This document shows, piece after piece, positions 1 through 8,288 of a stretch of DNA of 64,000 nt. The stretch's first letter is position 1, and each line of letters begins with the position of its first letter. The translations under genes and the position numbers were made by a program. Origin of the DNA: Azoarcus sp031556475 (lineage in GTDB: Bacteria; Pseudomonadota; Gammaproteobacteria; Burkholderiales; Rhodocyclaceae); assembly GCA_031556475.1 (NCBI GenBank), contig JAVBSY010000074.1, positions 1 to 64,000 of the forward strand, read 5' to 3'. The notes under the pieces are model-generated. The model did no database searches, was not told where the DNA came from, and was given only the letters and a program-made list of their open reading frames with translations.

Positions 1-966
1 GTACTTGCGGTACTCGTCCAGCGTCGTCGCGCCCACGCAATGCAGTTCACCGCGCGCCAGCGCCGGCTTGAGCATGTTGCCGGCATCCATCGCGCCTTCG
101 GCCTTGCCTGCGCCGACCATCGTGTGAAGTTCGTCGATGAAAACGATGATGCGCCCTTCGTCCTGCGCGATGTCCTTGAGCACGGCCTTGAGCCGCTCCT
201 CGAATTCGCCGCGGTACTTCGCCCCGGCCAACAGCGCCGCCATATCGAGCGACAGCACGCGCTTGCCTTTCAGCGTTTCCGGTACCTCGCCGTTGACGAT
301 GCGCTGTGCCAGACCTTCGACGATGGCCGTCTTGCCCACGCCCGGCTCACCGATCAACACTGGATTGTTCTTGGTGCGCCGCTGCAGAATCTGGATCACA
401 CGACGGATTTCATCGTCACGCCCGATCACCGGGTCGAGCTTGCCGGCGCGGGCACGCTCGGTAAGATCGAGACAGTACTTGGACAGAGCCTCGCGCTGCG
501 CCTCGGCATCCTGGCTGTCGACACCGGCACTGCCACGCACCGCGGCGATTGCCGCTTCCAGGGCCTTGCGTGTCAGTCCGTGCTCTTTCAACAAACGCCC
601 GGCCTCGCCCTTGTCGTCGGCCAAGGCGAGCAGGAACATCTCGCTGGCAATGAACTGGTCGCCCCGTTTTTGCGCTTCCTTGTCGGTGAGGTTGAGCAAA
701 TTACCCAAATCGCGCCCCACGTTGACGTCGCCACCGTGCCCCTCGACTTTCGGCAAACGGCCGATCGCCCTCTGCAGCGCCGTCTTCAGCGGCGGCACAT
801 TGACGCCGGCACGCTGCAACAGCGACACGTTGCCTCCGTCATCCTGTTCCAGCATCGCCACAAGCAGATGAACGGGTTCGATGAACTGCTGATCGTTGCC
901 CACCGCAATGCTCTGAGCATCGGCGAGCGCCTGCTGGAACTTGGTGGTAAGTTTGTCGAAACGCAT
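1..966 (-). CDS. clpB: ATP-dependent disaggregase ClpB, N-terminal part (cut by window edge)
   Basis: ClpB is a cytoplasmic hexameric AAA+ chaperone that works with DnaK to pull proteins out of aggregates. The 322 visible residues start MRFDKLTTKF and contain the Clp-N double repeat (about 1-145), then the first AAA+ module with Walker A GEPGVGKT near residues 207-214 and Walker B IIVFIDELHT near 271. The middle coiled coil, second AAA+ module and C-terminus lie beyond base 1. The start at 966 is preceded by an AAGGAA ribosome site and fits the family N-terminus. A heat-shock-type promoter sits directly upstream (1001-1028). ClpA/ClpC are excluded by the overall match to ClpB in this portion. 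Confidence 0.96.
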   Translation of the reverse strand, partial: MRFDKLTTKFQQALADAQSIAVGNDQQFIEPVHLLVAMLEQDDGGNVSLLQRAGVNVPPLKTALQRAIGRLPKVEGHGGDVNVGRDLGNLLNLTDKEAQKRGDQFIASEMFLLALADDKGEAGRLLKEHGLTRKALEAAIAAVRGSAGVDSQDAEAQREALSKYCLDLTERARAGKLDPVIGRDDEIRRVIQILQRRTKNNPVLIGEPGVGKTAIVEGLAQRIVNGEVPETLKGKRVLSLDMAALLAGAKYRGEFEERLKAVLKDIAQDEGRIIVFIDELHTMVGAGKAEGAMDAGNMLKPALARGELHCVGATTLDEYRKY

Positions 967-1000
967 ATCGGCGGTTCCTTTTTTCCACGAAACAACCCGG

Positions 1001-1028
1001 ATATGAGGGTATTTCAGCCAAATTCAAG
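1001..1028 (-). promoter_or_regulatory. Probable sigma-32 heat-shock promoter of clpB
   Basis: Read on the minus strand there is a perfect CTTGAA -35 element (1023-1028), a 14-bp spacer and CCTCATAT (1001-1008), which matches the sigma-32 -10 consensus CCCCATNT at all but one position. It ends about 35 bases before the clpB start codon. clpB is a classical RpoH target, so position and function agree. Confidence 0.7.
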
Positions 1029-1180
1029 CTCCGCTTCCAACCACCGGAAGACAGCCTGTGTTATGTTTGCCATACAGATGGATGAAAAGGCTCAACCCGG
1101 CCGCAGCAAGCGGATACAAAGCGACTCTGAACGCTTCCCGCTCATGTTGCATTTTTTGACTCACGCGCGGAGAAAAAAGT

Positions 1181-1690
1181 ATGGCTGCAAACAAGCAAGA
1201 TCAATTCAACGAACTGCAAAAGAAAAACCTCGAAGCGGCCATGCGTCTGGCCCAGCTTTCCATTGAAAACTCGCAGCGCATCATGGAAATCCAGGTTTCC
1301 ACGGCGAAATCCTTGTTCGAGGACGGTGTGCAGAACGCCAAAGCGCAAACAACCGCCCAGAATCCGAAGGACGTCGTCGAATTGCGCGCTCAATACGCGC
1401 AGACCACGACGGAGAAGATGCTCGCCTGCGCACGTGAGATCGCCGAGATCACCACGCGCACGCAAACCGAGGTGGGCAAACTGGTCAGCGAACAACTGAC
1501 CACCGGCAGCCAGGACGTTTTCGAGGCAATGCAGAAAGTGCTCAAAGGTCTGCCGATCACCGACCAAAATGCGCTGAACTCGTTTCAAACCGCGGTCGAC
1601 ACGACCCGTGCCGCTTTCGAGCAAATCACCCGTGCCTCCACCGAAGCCTTCCAGGCCTTCGGTCAAATGCCCGGAAAAGGTCGCAAATAA
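1181..1690 (+). CDS. phaP: Phasin family protein (PHA granule-associated)
   Basis: This 169-aa protein is almost entirely alpha-helical and amphipathic, rich in Gln, Ala and Thr, without signal peptide or membrane span. The N-terminal pattern (DQFNELQKKNLEAAMRLAQ) and the SIENSQRIMEIQ/ISTAKSLFEDG-like helices are typical of phasin-2 proteins, which coat polyhydroxyalkanoate granules in the cytoplasm. Length matches the family (about 160-190 aa). It is monocistronic and divergent from clpB, and is followed by a GC-rich hairpin. Inference: the host makes PHA, although no PHA synthase is in the window. Several phasin paralogues per genome are common, so the symbol is generic. Confidence 0.88.
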   Translation: MAANKQDQFNELQKKNLEAAMRLAQLSIENSQRIMEIQVSTAKSLFEDGVQNAKAQTTAQNPKDVVELRAQYAQTTTEKMLACAREIAEITTRTQTEVGKLVSEQLTTGSQDVFEAMQKVLKGLPITDQNALNSFQTAVDTTRAAFEQITRASTEAFQAFGQMPGKGRK

Positions 1691-1719
1691 CAACTCGATT
1701 CCCAAACCCCAAACACAAT

Positions 1720-1744
1720 ACAACGGCGCCCATGGCGCCGTTGT
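1720..1744 (+). terminator. Hairpin downstream of the phasin gene
   Basis: A perfect 11-bp inverted repeat (acaacggcgcc / ggcgccgttgt) with a 3-base loop starts 30 bases after the phasin stop codon. There is no real T-run after it, so it may be a stabilising 3' hairpin or a weak terminator. Confidence 0.55.
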
Positions 1745-1870
1745 CGTATCGGTATGGTCAGCAATCGGCTCCACAGCCGCCCAAGTCAGCGGAAATCTTT
1801 TTTGCCGCTGTCGCAGCGCAGCCTCGAACGCAGGCTCTCGGCCCCATATTCGGGCCGCAAGCGTAATGGG

Positions 1871-2335
1871 TTACAAATCCGCAGCGTCCCAACGTAACGC
1901 CGCGGTATCGTCGCTGTCACGCGCATCGACCCAGCGGGCGCCTTGCGGGGTTTCCTCCCGCTTCCAGAACGGCGCGCGGGTTTTCAGATAATCCATGATG
2001 AACTCGCAGGCGGCAAAGCATTCGCCGCGATGCGGCCCGGCGACGCCAACGAAAACGATGCGTTCGCCCGGCAGTAGACGGCCATGACGATGAATCACCC
2101 GCACCGCCTGCAGCAGCGGCCAACGCTGCCGGGCTTCGGCGACGATATCCTGCAACGCACCCTCGGTCATGCCGGGATAATGCTCCAGCGTCATCGCCGA
2201 AACGCCATCGCCGTCGTTAACGTCACGCACCAAGCCGATGAAGGTGGCGACCGCACCCACGTCGTGCCGCCCCGTGGTGAGCGCCGCGATCTCGGCGCCG
2301 ACGTCGAAATCGGCTTCTCGCACGCTCACCGGCAT
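1871..2335 (-). CDS. moaE: Molybdopterin synthase catalytic subunit MoaE
   Basis: MoaE is the large subunit of molybdopterin synthase, which transfers sulfur from thiocarboxylated MoaD onto cyclic pyranopterin monophosphate. The 154-aa product has the family landmarks: GAVATFIGLVRD near residues 27-38, LEHYPGMTE near 50-58, the IHRHGRLLPGE segment near 81-91, and the conserved lysines in MDYLKTRAPFWKRE (K118 and K125). It begins 3 bases after moaD ends and closes a minus-strand operon mobB-moeA-moaD-moaE, so the two synthase subunits are made from adjacent cistrons. Confidence 0.96.
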   Translation of the reverse strand: MPVSVREADFDVGAEIAALTTGRHDVGAVATFIGLVRDVNDGDGVSAMTLEHYPGMTEGALQDIVAEARQRWPLLQAVRVIHRHGRLLPGERIVFVGVAGPHRGECFAACEFIMDYLKTRAPFWKREETPQGARWVDARDSDDTAALRWDAADL

Positions 2336-2338
2336 CGC

Positions 2339-2593
2339 TCAGCCTCCAGTTACCGGCGGGAAGAAGGCCACTTCGTCCCCCATGCCCAGCGCAGTATTCG
2401 ATTCGACCATGCGCTGATTCACCGCCGCGCGCACATTGCGACCAGCGGCCAACATCTGCCATCCCTCGCCGCGCGCGGCCAGATGAGCACGCAATTCGCC
2501 CACGCTGCCTACGTCGGCGGGCAATACCAACTCTTCCGCGCTGCGCCCCACCGCTTCACGCAATGCAGCGAAATATAAAATTTTCACGTTCAT
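2339..2593 (-). CDS. moaD: Molybdopterin synthase sulfur carrier subunit MoaD
   Basis: This 84-aa beta-grasp (ubiquitin-like) protein ends in the double glycine PPVTGG that is adenylated and thiocarboxylated by MoeB-type enzymes before sulfur transfer by MoaE. The start MNVKILYFAALREAVG matches family N-termini. Longer upstream extension of the reading frame overlaps moeA and is discarded. It lies between moeA and moaE. A ThiF-type E1 enzyme is encoded at 14946 in this window, but the sequence does not show whether it serves MoaD. Confidence 0.93.
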   Translation of the reverse strand: MNVKILYFAALREAVGRSAEELVLPADVGSVGELRAHLAARGEGWQMLAAGRNVRAAVNQRMVESNTALGMGDEVAFFPPVTGG

Positions 2594-2622
2594 GGTTTGC
2601 AGTATAGAAATTCGGAACAGGA

Positions 2623-3828
2623 TCAATACAACATATCGCCGTAAGGCAGAAAACGCACGCGATCGCCACGCGCCACGGCCGTACCGGCCGGCACGTCGAC
2701 AAGGCCGCTCGCCCATACCGTGGATTGCAGCGCGGCCGAGCCTTGGTTGGGAAAAATCTCCACGCCGCCCTCGGCATCGAGCCGCGCGCGCAGAAATTCG
2801 CGCCGACGGTCCGGACGCGGCCAGTCGAACGCAGCAGGCGCAACGATGGCTTGCGGCAAGGTAACGGCCACCCCCTGCGTCGCCAGCAGGAAGGGACGCA
2901 CCATCAGCAAAAAGGTGACGAAACTCGATACCGGGTTGCCCGGCAGACCGATGAAAGCAGCCTCGCCCACTCGCCCGTAGGCAAGCGGCTTGCCCGGTTT
3001 CATCGCGATCTTCCACAAATCCAGGCTACCCTCGGCCTCCACCGCCGGTTTGACATGATCCTCTTCGCCCACCGACACGCCGCCGCTGGTCAGGATAAGG
3101 TCGTGCCCGCGCGCCGCTTCACGCAAGGCTTGCCGGGTAGCCGCCAGATTGTCGGCGACGATGCCGCAATCGGTCACCTCGCAGCCCAGACCTGCAAGCA
3201 ACGCGCGCAACATGAATCGGTTGGAGTTGTAGATGCCGCCCGGCGGCAACGGCTGGCCGGGCATCACCAGTTCGCTGCCGGTGGAAAACGTCGCCACCCG
3301 CACGCGCCGCCGCACCGGCAGCCGCGCCAGCCCGACCGACGCGGCCAGCGCCACATCCTGCGCCCGCAGCCGCGTGCCGGTGGCAAGCACGACCTCCCCG
3401 ACGGAAATATCCTCGCCCGCGCGCCGTATCGATTCGCCAGGGCGCGGCGGCTGGTTGATGATTACGCTATCGCCCGCATGCTCGCACAATTCCTGCATCA
3501 CCACCGCATCGGCACCGTCCGGCATCGATGCGCCGGTGAATATACGCGCGGCGGTACCGATGACCAGCGGACGGGCTACGTCACCGGCGGCGATGCGCTG
3601 ACTCACCGGCAGACGCGTACCCGGCACTGGAACATCGGCCACACGGAGGGCATAGCCATCCATCGCCGAATTATCCATCGGCGGCAAATCGATCGACGAT
3701 GCCTGCGCCGTGGCGAGCACGCGGCCTGCCGCATCGAACGTATCCACCTCGTCGATCTCACGCACCGGGCGGGCGAAGCCGAGCAGACGGGCGAGCGCAT
3801 CGTCGAAAGAAAGCAAATTCGCGTTCAT
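2623..3828 (-). CDS. moeA: Molybdopterin molybdenumtransferase MoeA
   Basis: MoeA inserts molybdate into adenylated molybdopterin to finish the molybdenum cofactor. The 401-aa protein has the N-terminal linker beginning MNANLLSFDDALARLL, the DLPPMDNSAMDGYA motif near residues 48-61, the RIFTGA segment near 115-120, the catalytic LTSGGVSVGEEDHVK stretch around 250-264 and the KPGKPLAYG element after it, then the C-terminal beta-barrel. The length is normal. Its start codon overlaps the mobB stop (ATGA), indicating translational coupling. This supports the presence of molybdoenzymes in the host, none of which lies in this window. Confidence 0.95.
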   Translation of the reverse strand: MNANLLSFDDALARLLGFARPVREIDEVDTFDAAGRVLATAQASSIDLPPMDNSAMDGYALRVADVPVPGTRLPVSQRIAAGDVARPLVIGTAARIFTGASMPDGADAVVMQELCEHAGDSVIINQPPRPGESIRRAGEDISVGEVVLATGTRLRAQDVALAASVGLARLPVRRRVRVATFSTGSELVMPGQPLPPGGIYNSNRFMLRALLAGLGCEVTDCGIVADNLAATRQALREAARGHDLILTSGGVSVGEEDHVKPAVEAEGSLDLWKIAMKPGKPLAYGRVGEAAFIGLPGNPVSSFVTFLLMVRPFLLATQGVAVTLPQAIVAPAAFDWPRPDRRREFLRARLDAEGGVEIFPNQGSAALQSTVWASGLVDVPAGTAVARGDRVRFLPYGDMLY

Positions 3829-4322
3829 GTCGGGTCCGGATAATCGAGGATGAAACCCGCCACGGCGGCGGGATCGTCAAGCGAAAACAAGGGCAGCGGG
3901 CAGTCGAGACGGGTATCGTCGCTCGCCACCGCAATCACGTGCGGGTTTTCCGGCCACAGCGGGGGTTTGCCGTGGGATGGGCGATGTACCTCGACTTTCG
4001 GCACCGCCACCGCCTTGTAGCCTTCGATCAACACCAGATCGCACGGCGCGAGCAAGGCCAGTTGCTCATCCAGCGTCGGCTCGGCACGGCCGCGCAATTC
4101 ATGCATCAGTACCCAGCGGTCGTTCGACAGCATCAGCACCTGCGCAGCGCCAGCTTCCCGGTGGCGCCAGGAATCCTTGCCCGGGCGATCCAGATCGAAA
4201 CCATGGTGCGCATGCTTGATCACCGCAACCCGCAAACCACGCGCGCTGAATTGCGGAATCAGCTTTTCGATCAAGGTGGTTTTACCGGAACCGGACCAAC
4301 CGGCGATACCGAAAACTTTCAT
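3825..4322 (-). CDS. mobB: Molybdopterin-guanine dinucleotide biosynthesis adaptor MobB
   Basis: MobB is a small P-loop GTP-binding protein that assists MobA in forming molybdopterin guanine dinucleotide. The 165-aa product opens MKVFGIAGWSGSGKTTL, giving a Walker A motif at residues 8-16, followed by the family element AVIKHAHHGFDLDRPGKDS and the LVLIEGYK strand. It is the first gene of the mobB-moeA-moaD-moaE operon and ends in a 4-base overlap with moeA. The presence of MobB suggests that some host molybdoenzymes use the bis-MGD form of the cofactor, which is an inference. Confidence 0.93.
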   Translation of the reverse strand: MKVFGIAGWSGSGKTTLIEKLIPQFSARGLRVAVIKHAHHGFDLDRPGKDSWRHREAGAAQVLMLSNDRWVLMHELRGRAEPTLDEQLALLAPCDLVLIEGYKAVAVPKVEVHRPSHGKPPLWPENPHVIAVASDDTRLDCPLPLFSLDDPAAVAGFILDYPDPT

Positions 4323-4410
4323 ACATCAGGCACCGAAAAACTCATATTGGAAAGAAGAAAGAGGATACAACACAAGTTCGCACCCTCAGCCCCAAAAACC
4401 GGCTCACACC

Positions 4411-6435
4411 TTACCCCTCGCCACGTGGCGGCGGCAAGGTCTCCAGAAATGCCACCGCCTCGGCCTCCAGGCGTGTGCGACGCATCGGCGGCAGGCTGCG
4501 CCAAACCACCTTGCCATACGATTTCCCGATCATGCGCGGATCGCAGATACACAGCACGCCGCGATCGCTCTCCGAGCGAATAAGACGCCCGGCGCCCTGC
4601 TTCATATTGATGACGGCGCGCGGCAGTTGATGATGCAGAAACGGGTTGAGCCCCTCCTCGCGCAAATGCTCGACGCGCGCGGCAAGCACCGGATCGTCCG
4701 GCGGCGCGAAGGGCAGCTTGTCGATCACCACCAGCGACAACGCATCGCCAGGCACATCGACCCCCTCCCAGAAACTCTGGCTTGCCACCAGCACCGCATT
4801 GCCGAGACGGCGAAAACGCGCCAGCAACTCACTACGCGATCCCTCTCCCTGCAGCAACAGCGGCAGACGCTCGCCCGCGCTCGCCAATCCATCGGCAATC
4901 AATTCATGTACGCGGCGCATCGCTCGCAGCGACGTACACAACACGAAAGCCCGCCCACGCGCGGCACGAATCAACGGCAACGCGGCTCGCGCCACGGCCT
5001 CGGTATATGCGGGCGAATTCGGCTCCGGCATGTCGAGCGGCGCATACAGCATCGCCTGTTCTCCGTAGTCGAACGGACTGCCCCATACCGCTGTCACCGG
5101 CGGCTGTGCCAACTCCATCAATCCCAACTCGCGGCAGTAATGGCCGAAATCCTGCCCCACCGCCAGCGTGGCCGACGTAAACACCCACGCGCGCGGCTGC
5201 GCCTCCAACTGGCGGCGAAACAAGCCGGCCACATGCAATGGCGTGGCGTTGAGCGCGGCTGACTGCGTAAAAACCTCGACCCAGCGGATCCGCCCCTCCG
5301 CCCCGGCACTGTTTTCCGGCTCCGCGGGATCGCGCACCTCCCCGCCCCGCTCTGGCGAGGCCTTCTGCATCGGGTGCAACCAGCACGCCAGACGCTCACG
5401 CATCTCCACGGTACGACGCAGGCAAACGGCCAGACCTTCGGAACGCTCGGCCTGGGTTTCGAGCACAGCCGCAAACCGGTCCAACGCTTTACCCAGCCCT
5501 TCGATTCCTTCGCCGAATGCCGGCCGTGCCTCTGCCTGCGCGGCGGACAAACGCGCGCTTTCGGCCCCGAACGCGAGGCGCAGATCGCGCGCGGCCTTTT
5601 CCAGGCTGCGCGTCTCATCGATCAAGGCCACGCAGTCCCGTGCCGCGGCCACGGTTTCCGACCGCGTATCGCGCGCCAATTCCAGCACCTGCGCAGTGGA
5701 AACGCTCTCTCCGAAGAACAGGCTGGCCGTCTCGGGCAGTTGATGAGCCTCATCGAAAATCACCGCTCCACACGCCGGCAACAGTTCGCCCACCCCTTCG
5801 TCGCGCAGCATCACATCGGCGAAAAACAGATGGTGGTTCACCACCACCACATCCGCCTCCATCGCCGCGCGTCGGGCGTTCATCACAAAACACGCCTTGA
5901 TTTCCGGGCATTCCTGCCCGAGGCAGTTGTCGCGCGTCGACGTCGCCGCGAACCAGGCCGCGGAATCCTCGCGCACGTCCGTACATTCGCTCTTGTCGCC
6001 GGTTTGCGTCGTTTTCGCGAAGCGGCCGATTGCACGCAGATCGGCCGCATCCTGGGCAGTCAGAAAACGCCCGTCGCGGGCATTGCGTTCCAGGTGGTAG
6101 GGGCAGACGTAGTTCGCCCGCCCCTTCAGCAACGCGATCGACACCGGCACCTTCAACGCCGCACGCACGGTAGGCAGATCGCGATTGAACAACTGATCCT
6201 GCAAGGTCTTCGTGCCGGTGGAAACGATGACTTTTCCACCCGCCAGCAAGGCCGGCACGAGATACGCAAACGTTTTCCCCGTTCCCGTCCCCGCCTCGGC
6301 CACCAGCACGCCGCGGCGTTCGATCGCCTCACCGATCCTGCGCGCCATTTCGACCTGCTGTTCCCGCGGCCGATAGCCCGCAATAGCCTGTACCAGCGGC
6401 CCATCGGCGGAAAAAACGGAATCGAGATCGATCAT
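4411..6435 (-). CDS. ATP-dependent DNA helicase, DinG/YoaA family (XPD-like)
   Basis: This is a 674-aa superfamily-2 helicase of the iron-sulfur XPD/DinG group. Visible are Walker A EAGTGTGKTFAY near residues 53-64, four cysteines of the Fe-S cluster domain (in NYVCPY, DNCLGQEC and IKACF), the DEAH box VIFDEAHQLPE, and the C-terminal helicase motifs FWEGVDVPGD and QGAGRLIRS. Such enzymes unwind 5'-3' and act in DNA repair and R-loop or replication-conflict resolution. The length (636-720 aa is usual) and the motifs fit YoaA better than the longer DinG. An upstream in-frame GTG (6444) exists; I chose ATG at 6435. It is separated by 88 bases from mobB. Confidence 0.9.
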   Translation of the reverse strand: MIDLDSVFSADGPLVQAIAGYRPREQQVEMARRIGEAIERRGVLVAEAGTGTGKTFAYLVPALLAGGKVIVSTGTKTLQDQLFNRDLPTVRAALKVPVSIALLKGRANYVCPYHLERNARDGRFLTAQDAADLRAIGRFAKTTQTGDKSECTDVREDSAAWFAATSTRDNCLGQECPEIKACFVMNARRAAMEADVVVVNHHLFFADVMLRDEGVGELLPACGAVIFDEAHQLPETASLFFGESVSTAQVLELARDTRSETVAAARDCVALIDETRSLEKAARDLRLAFGAESARLSAAQAEARPAFGEGIEGLGKALDRFAAVLETQAERSEGLAVCLRRTVEMRERLACWLHPMQKASPERGGEVRDPAEPENSAGAEGRIRWVEVFTQSAALNATPLHVAGLFRRQLEAQPRAWVFTSATLAVGQDFGHYCRELGLMELAQPPVTAVWGSPFDYGEQAMLYAPLDMPEPNSPAYTEAVARAALPLIRAARGRAFVLCTSLRAMRRVHELIADGLASAGERLPLLLQGEGSRSELLARFRRLGNAVLVASQSFWEGVDVPGDALSLVVIDKLPFAPPDDPVLAARVEHLREEGLNPFLHHQLPRAVINMKQGAGRLIRSESDRGVLCICDPRMIGKSYGKVVWRSLPPMRRTRLEAEAVAFLETLPPPRGEG

Positions 6436-6550
6436 AGGTGGCACGGTGAAATGCGCATTTTACGCTGCTGCTCCCCACCCGACCCGATCCCTGATTGCCA
6501 AGCACCTGACCCGGGAATATTCATGCCTAAAAGGATGGCCAGCCGAAACG

Positions 6551-7501
6551 TCAGGGCGCAGTCACCATATAAAGCCAACCCATCGCCGCCAGCGTGCAGA
6601 AAAACATGGTCAGGTGCAAAATCGCCCATAACCCATAACGGCGGGCGAGACCGTCCGGATCGAGATCCGAAATCAGATACAGCCGCCCATCCGTGGGTTG
6701 CCGTACGACATGGGCCTCCGGCACTTCAAGCGCGTCTTTTTGCCGCTGTGCGACTTCACGCCGGGCTTGGGCACGTGCCAGTTCCCATTCATGCAGGTCG
6801 ATCTCGCCATTGCGGTCGAGATCGAAGCGCTCCAGCAACTCGCTACGATTTCGCTTCCAATCCGCAAGCAGTTCCCGGACTTGTGCGGCGGTATCGAAAT
6901 CCGGCGTGATACTGCCGAAGGTCGCGAAATCGCCAAGCACATAAATCCGATCGCTTTGAATCAGGCACCGTTGGACGTAGCGCGTGTCGCCACGATCAAA
7001 AATGTCCTCGCGCTGGATCAGCATTTGCGCCCCATCCGGATCGACCGCGCATACCCCGCTGCCGTCATCGAGCAAAAAAGAGGCGTCGCTGATATTGGTG
7101 CCTTGATGAGCCCATTTGTCGCCAACCCGCTCGTAGGTATCCAACCGATACCACAGTACTGGAAGGCAATTCACCGGCGAAAGAAGCGGAACGCCTGCCA
7201 GCGGCTTGCCGCGGCCATACAGCTCGACATAGCCTTGTGCGGCGGAAGCGACACGCGAAGTCGGCGTATCGAAGATCAGCCGGGCATACCGTATGGAACG
7301 TAGCCAGCCATAGAGGCTGATCGCCAACAACAACACACAAACGACAAGATCGGCCTTTTTGTTGCCCTTGTTATCGAAAAGTACCAATCCGATAAGGGAA
7401 AGTTCTATGACCAGCAGCGCCGTATCGAAACGCCAGCGATGCCCGCCAACGCGCAAATTCCGATACCAGTGGGTGAACGGCTCATAGATTCGGGCGGGCA
7501 T
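6551..7501 (-). CDS. GIDE-domain-like membrane protein with an EF-hand loop
   Basis: The 316-aa protein has hydrophobic segments near residues 27-42, 51-67 and 292-312, with a soluble middle. Residues about 85-200 (RVASAAQGYVELYGRGKPL, then PCLPVLWYR-like sequence) resemble the GIDE/DUF3137 domain found next to LemA proteins. Residues 227-238 form a textbook EF-hand loop, DLDRNGEIDLHE, with Asp/Asn/Glu at all calcium-ligand positions. It lies 12 bases after lemA and is surely co-transcribed. LemA and GIDE-type proteins are often paired; their biochemical role in bacteria is not established. The calcium site inserted before the last membrane span is unusual. Confidence 0.75.
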   Translation of the reverse strand: MPARIYEPFTHWYRNLRVGGHRWRFDTALLVIELSLIGLVLFDNKGNKKADLVVCVLLLAISLYGWLRSIRYARLIFDTPTSRVASAAQGYVELYGRGKPLAGVPLLSPVNCLPVLWYRLDTYERVGDKWAHQGTNISDASFLLDDGSGVCAVDPDGAQMLIQREDIFDRGDTRYVQRCLIQSDRIYVLGDFATFGSITPDFDTAAQVRELLADWKRNRSELLERFDLDRNGEIDLHEWELARAQARREVAQRQKDALEVPEAHVVRQPTDGRLYLISDLDPDGLARRYGLWAILHLTMFFCTLAAMGWLYMVTAP

Positions 7502-7513
7502 GAAACAGTCGCA

Positions 7514-8089
7514 TCAAGCCTCGAACAGCGCTTTGATGTTTACATCCGCTTTTTCCGCGGAAGCAAACTCCAGCAAGGGCTGTTCCGGGAGAGAAAGCAA
7601 GCGGGCAACGATCAGGTCGGGAAACTGCTCGATGCGCACGTTATAAACGTTTACCGCGTCGTTATACCACTCGCGGCGGTCGGCAATACCGTTTTCAAGC
7701 GCGGTAATCCGGCTTTGCAGCTGCATGAAATGCTCGTTGGCCTTCAACTCCGGATAGGCCTCGACAACCGCGAACAACTTCCCTACGCCACTGCGCAGCA
7801 TCTGTTCGGCGGCGCCCAGCGCCGGCATGTCGTGTTGTTCGCGGGCGCTGGCGACACGGGCACGCGCTTCGGTGACGCGAGCCAGCGTTTCGGTTTCGAA
7901 CTGGCGATACTGCTTGCATGTCTCGATCAGCTTCGGCAGTTCATCATGGCGCTGCTTCAGCAGCACCTCGATATTGGCCCAGCCTTTGGATACGTTGTGC
8001 TTGAGTTGAATCAGGCCGTTGTAGACAAGGATGCCGTACAGCACCACGAGTACGATGACGCCAAGCGCCATGGCGGAAAGGAGGCTCAT
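7514..8089 (-). CDS. lemA: LemA family membrane-anchored coiled-coil protein
   Basis: The 191-aa protein has one N-terminal membrane anchor (about residues 3-22, ALGVIVLVVLYGILVYNG) followed by long alpha-helices facing the periplasm or outside. Family signatures are YNGLIQLKHNVSKGWANIEV, LLKQRHDELPKLIE and the C-terminal NVYNVRIEQFPDLIVA. The start at 8089 was chosen because GGAG lies eight bases upstream; the reading frame extends further to 8143 but without family similarity. LemA proteins form a bundle of helices of unknown function, commonly next to a GIDE or TPM-domain partner, as here. Confidence 0.92.
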   Translation of the reverse strand: MSLLSAMALGVIVLVVLYGILVYNGLIQLKHNVSKGWANIEVLLKQRHDELPKLIETCKQYRQFETETLARVTEARARVASAREQHDMPALGAAEQMLRSGVGKLFAVVEAYPELKANEHFMQLQSRITALENGIADRREWYNDAVNVYNVRIEQFPDLIVARLLSLPEQPLLEFASAEKADVNIKALFEA

Positions 8090-8288
8090 CCGTTTTCTCC
8101 CAGCGCCGCCATCATGGCATACGCGCAATCTATAAAGGGGCAATAATCTTTATAAAACAATGTGATATTCAATACCTTCGGCATCTCGCAATCAAGGGTT
8201 GCTGGCAGGCATGGCCAAATCGCCCGCGCACGCGGAACCTCGCATCCTATACCCAAACGCATGGCATGAGAATATCGGCAACCCTATG

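Noticed and set aside
5374..6909. Long plus-strand open frame (511 codons)
   Set aside because: It lies antisense to the DinG/YoaA helicase, has shadow-like Arg/His/Gln composition and no domain.
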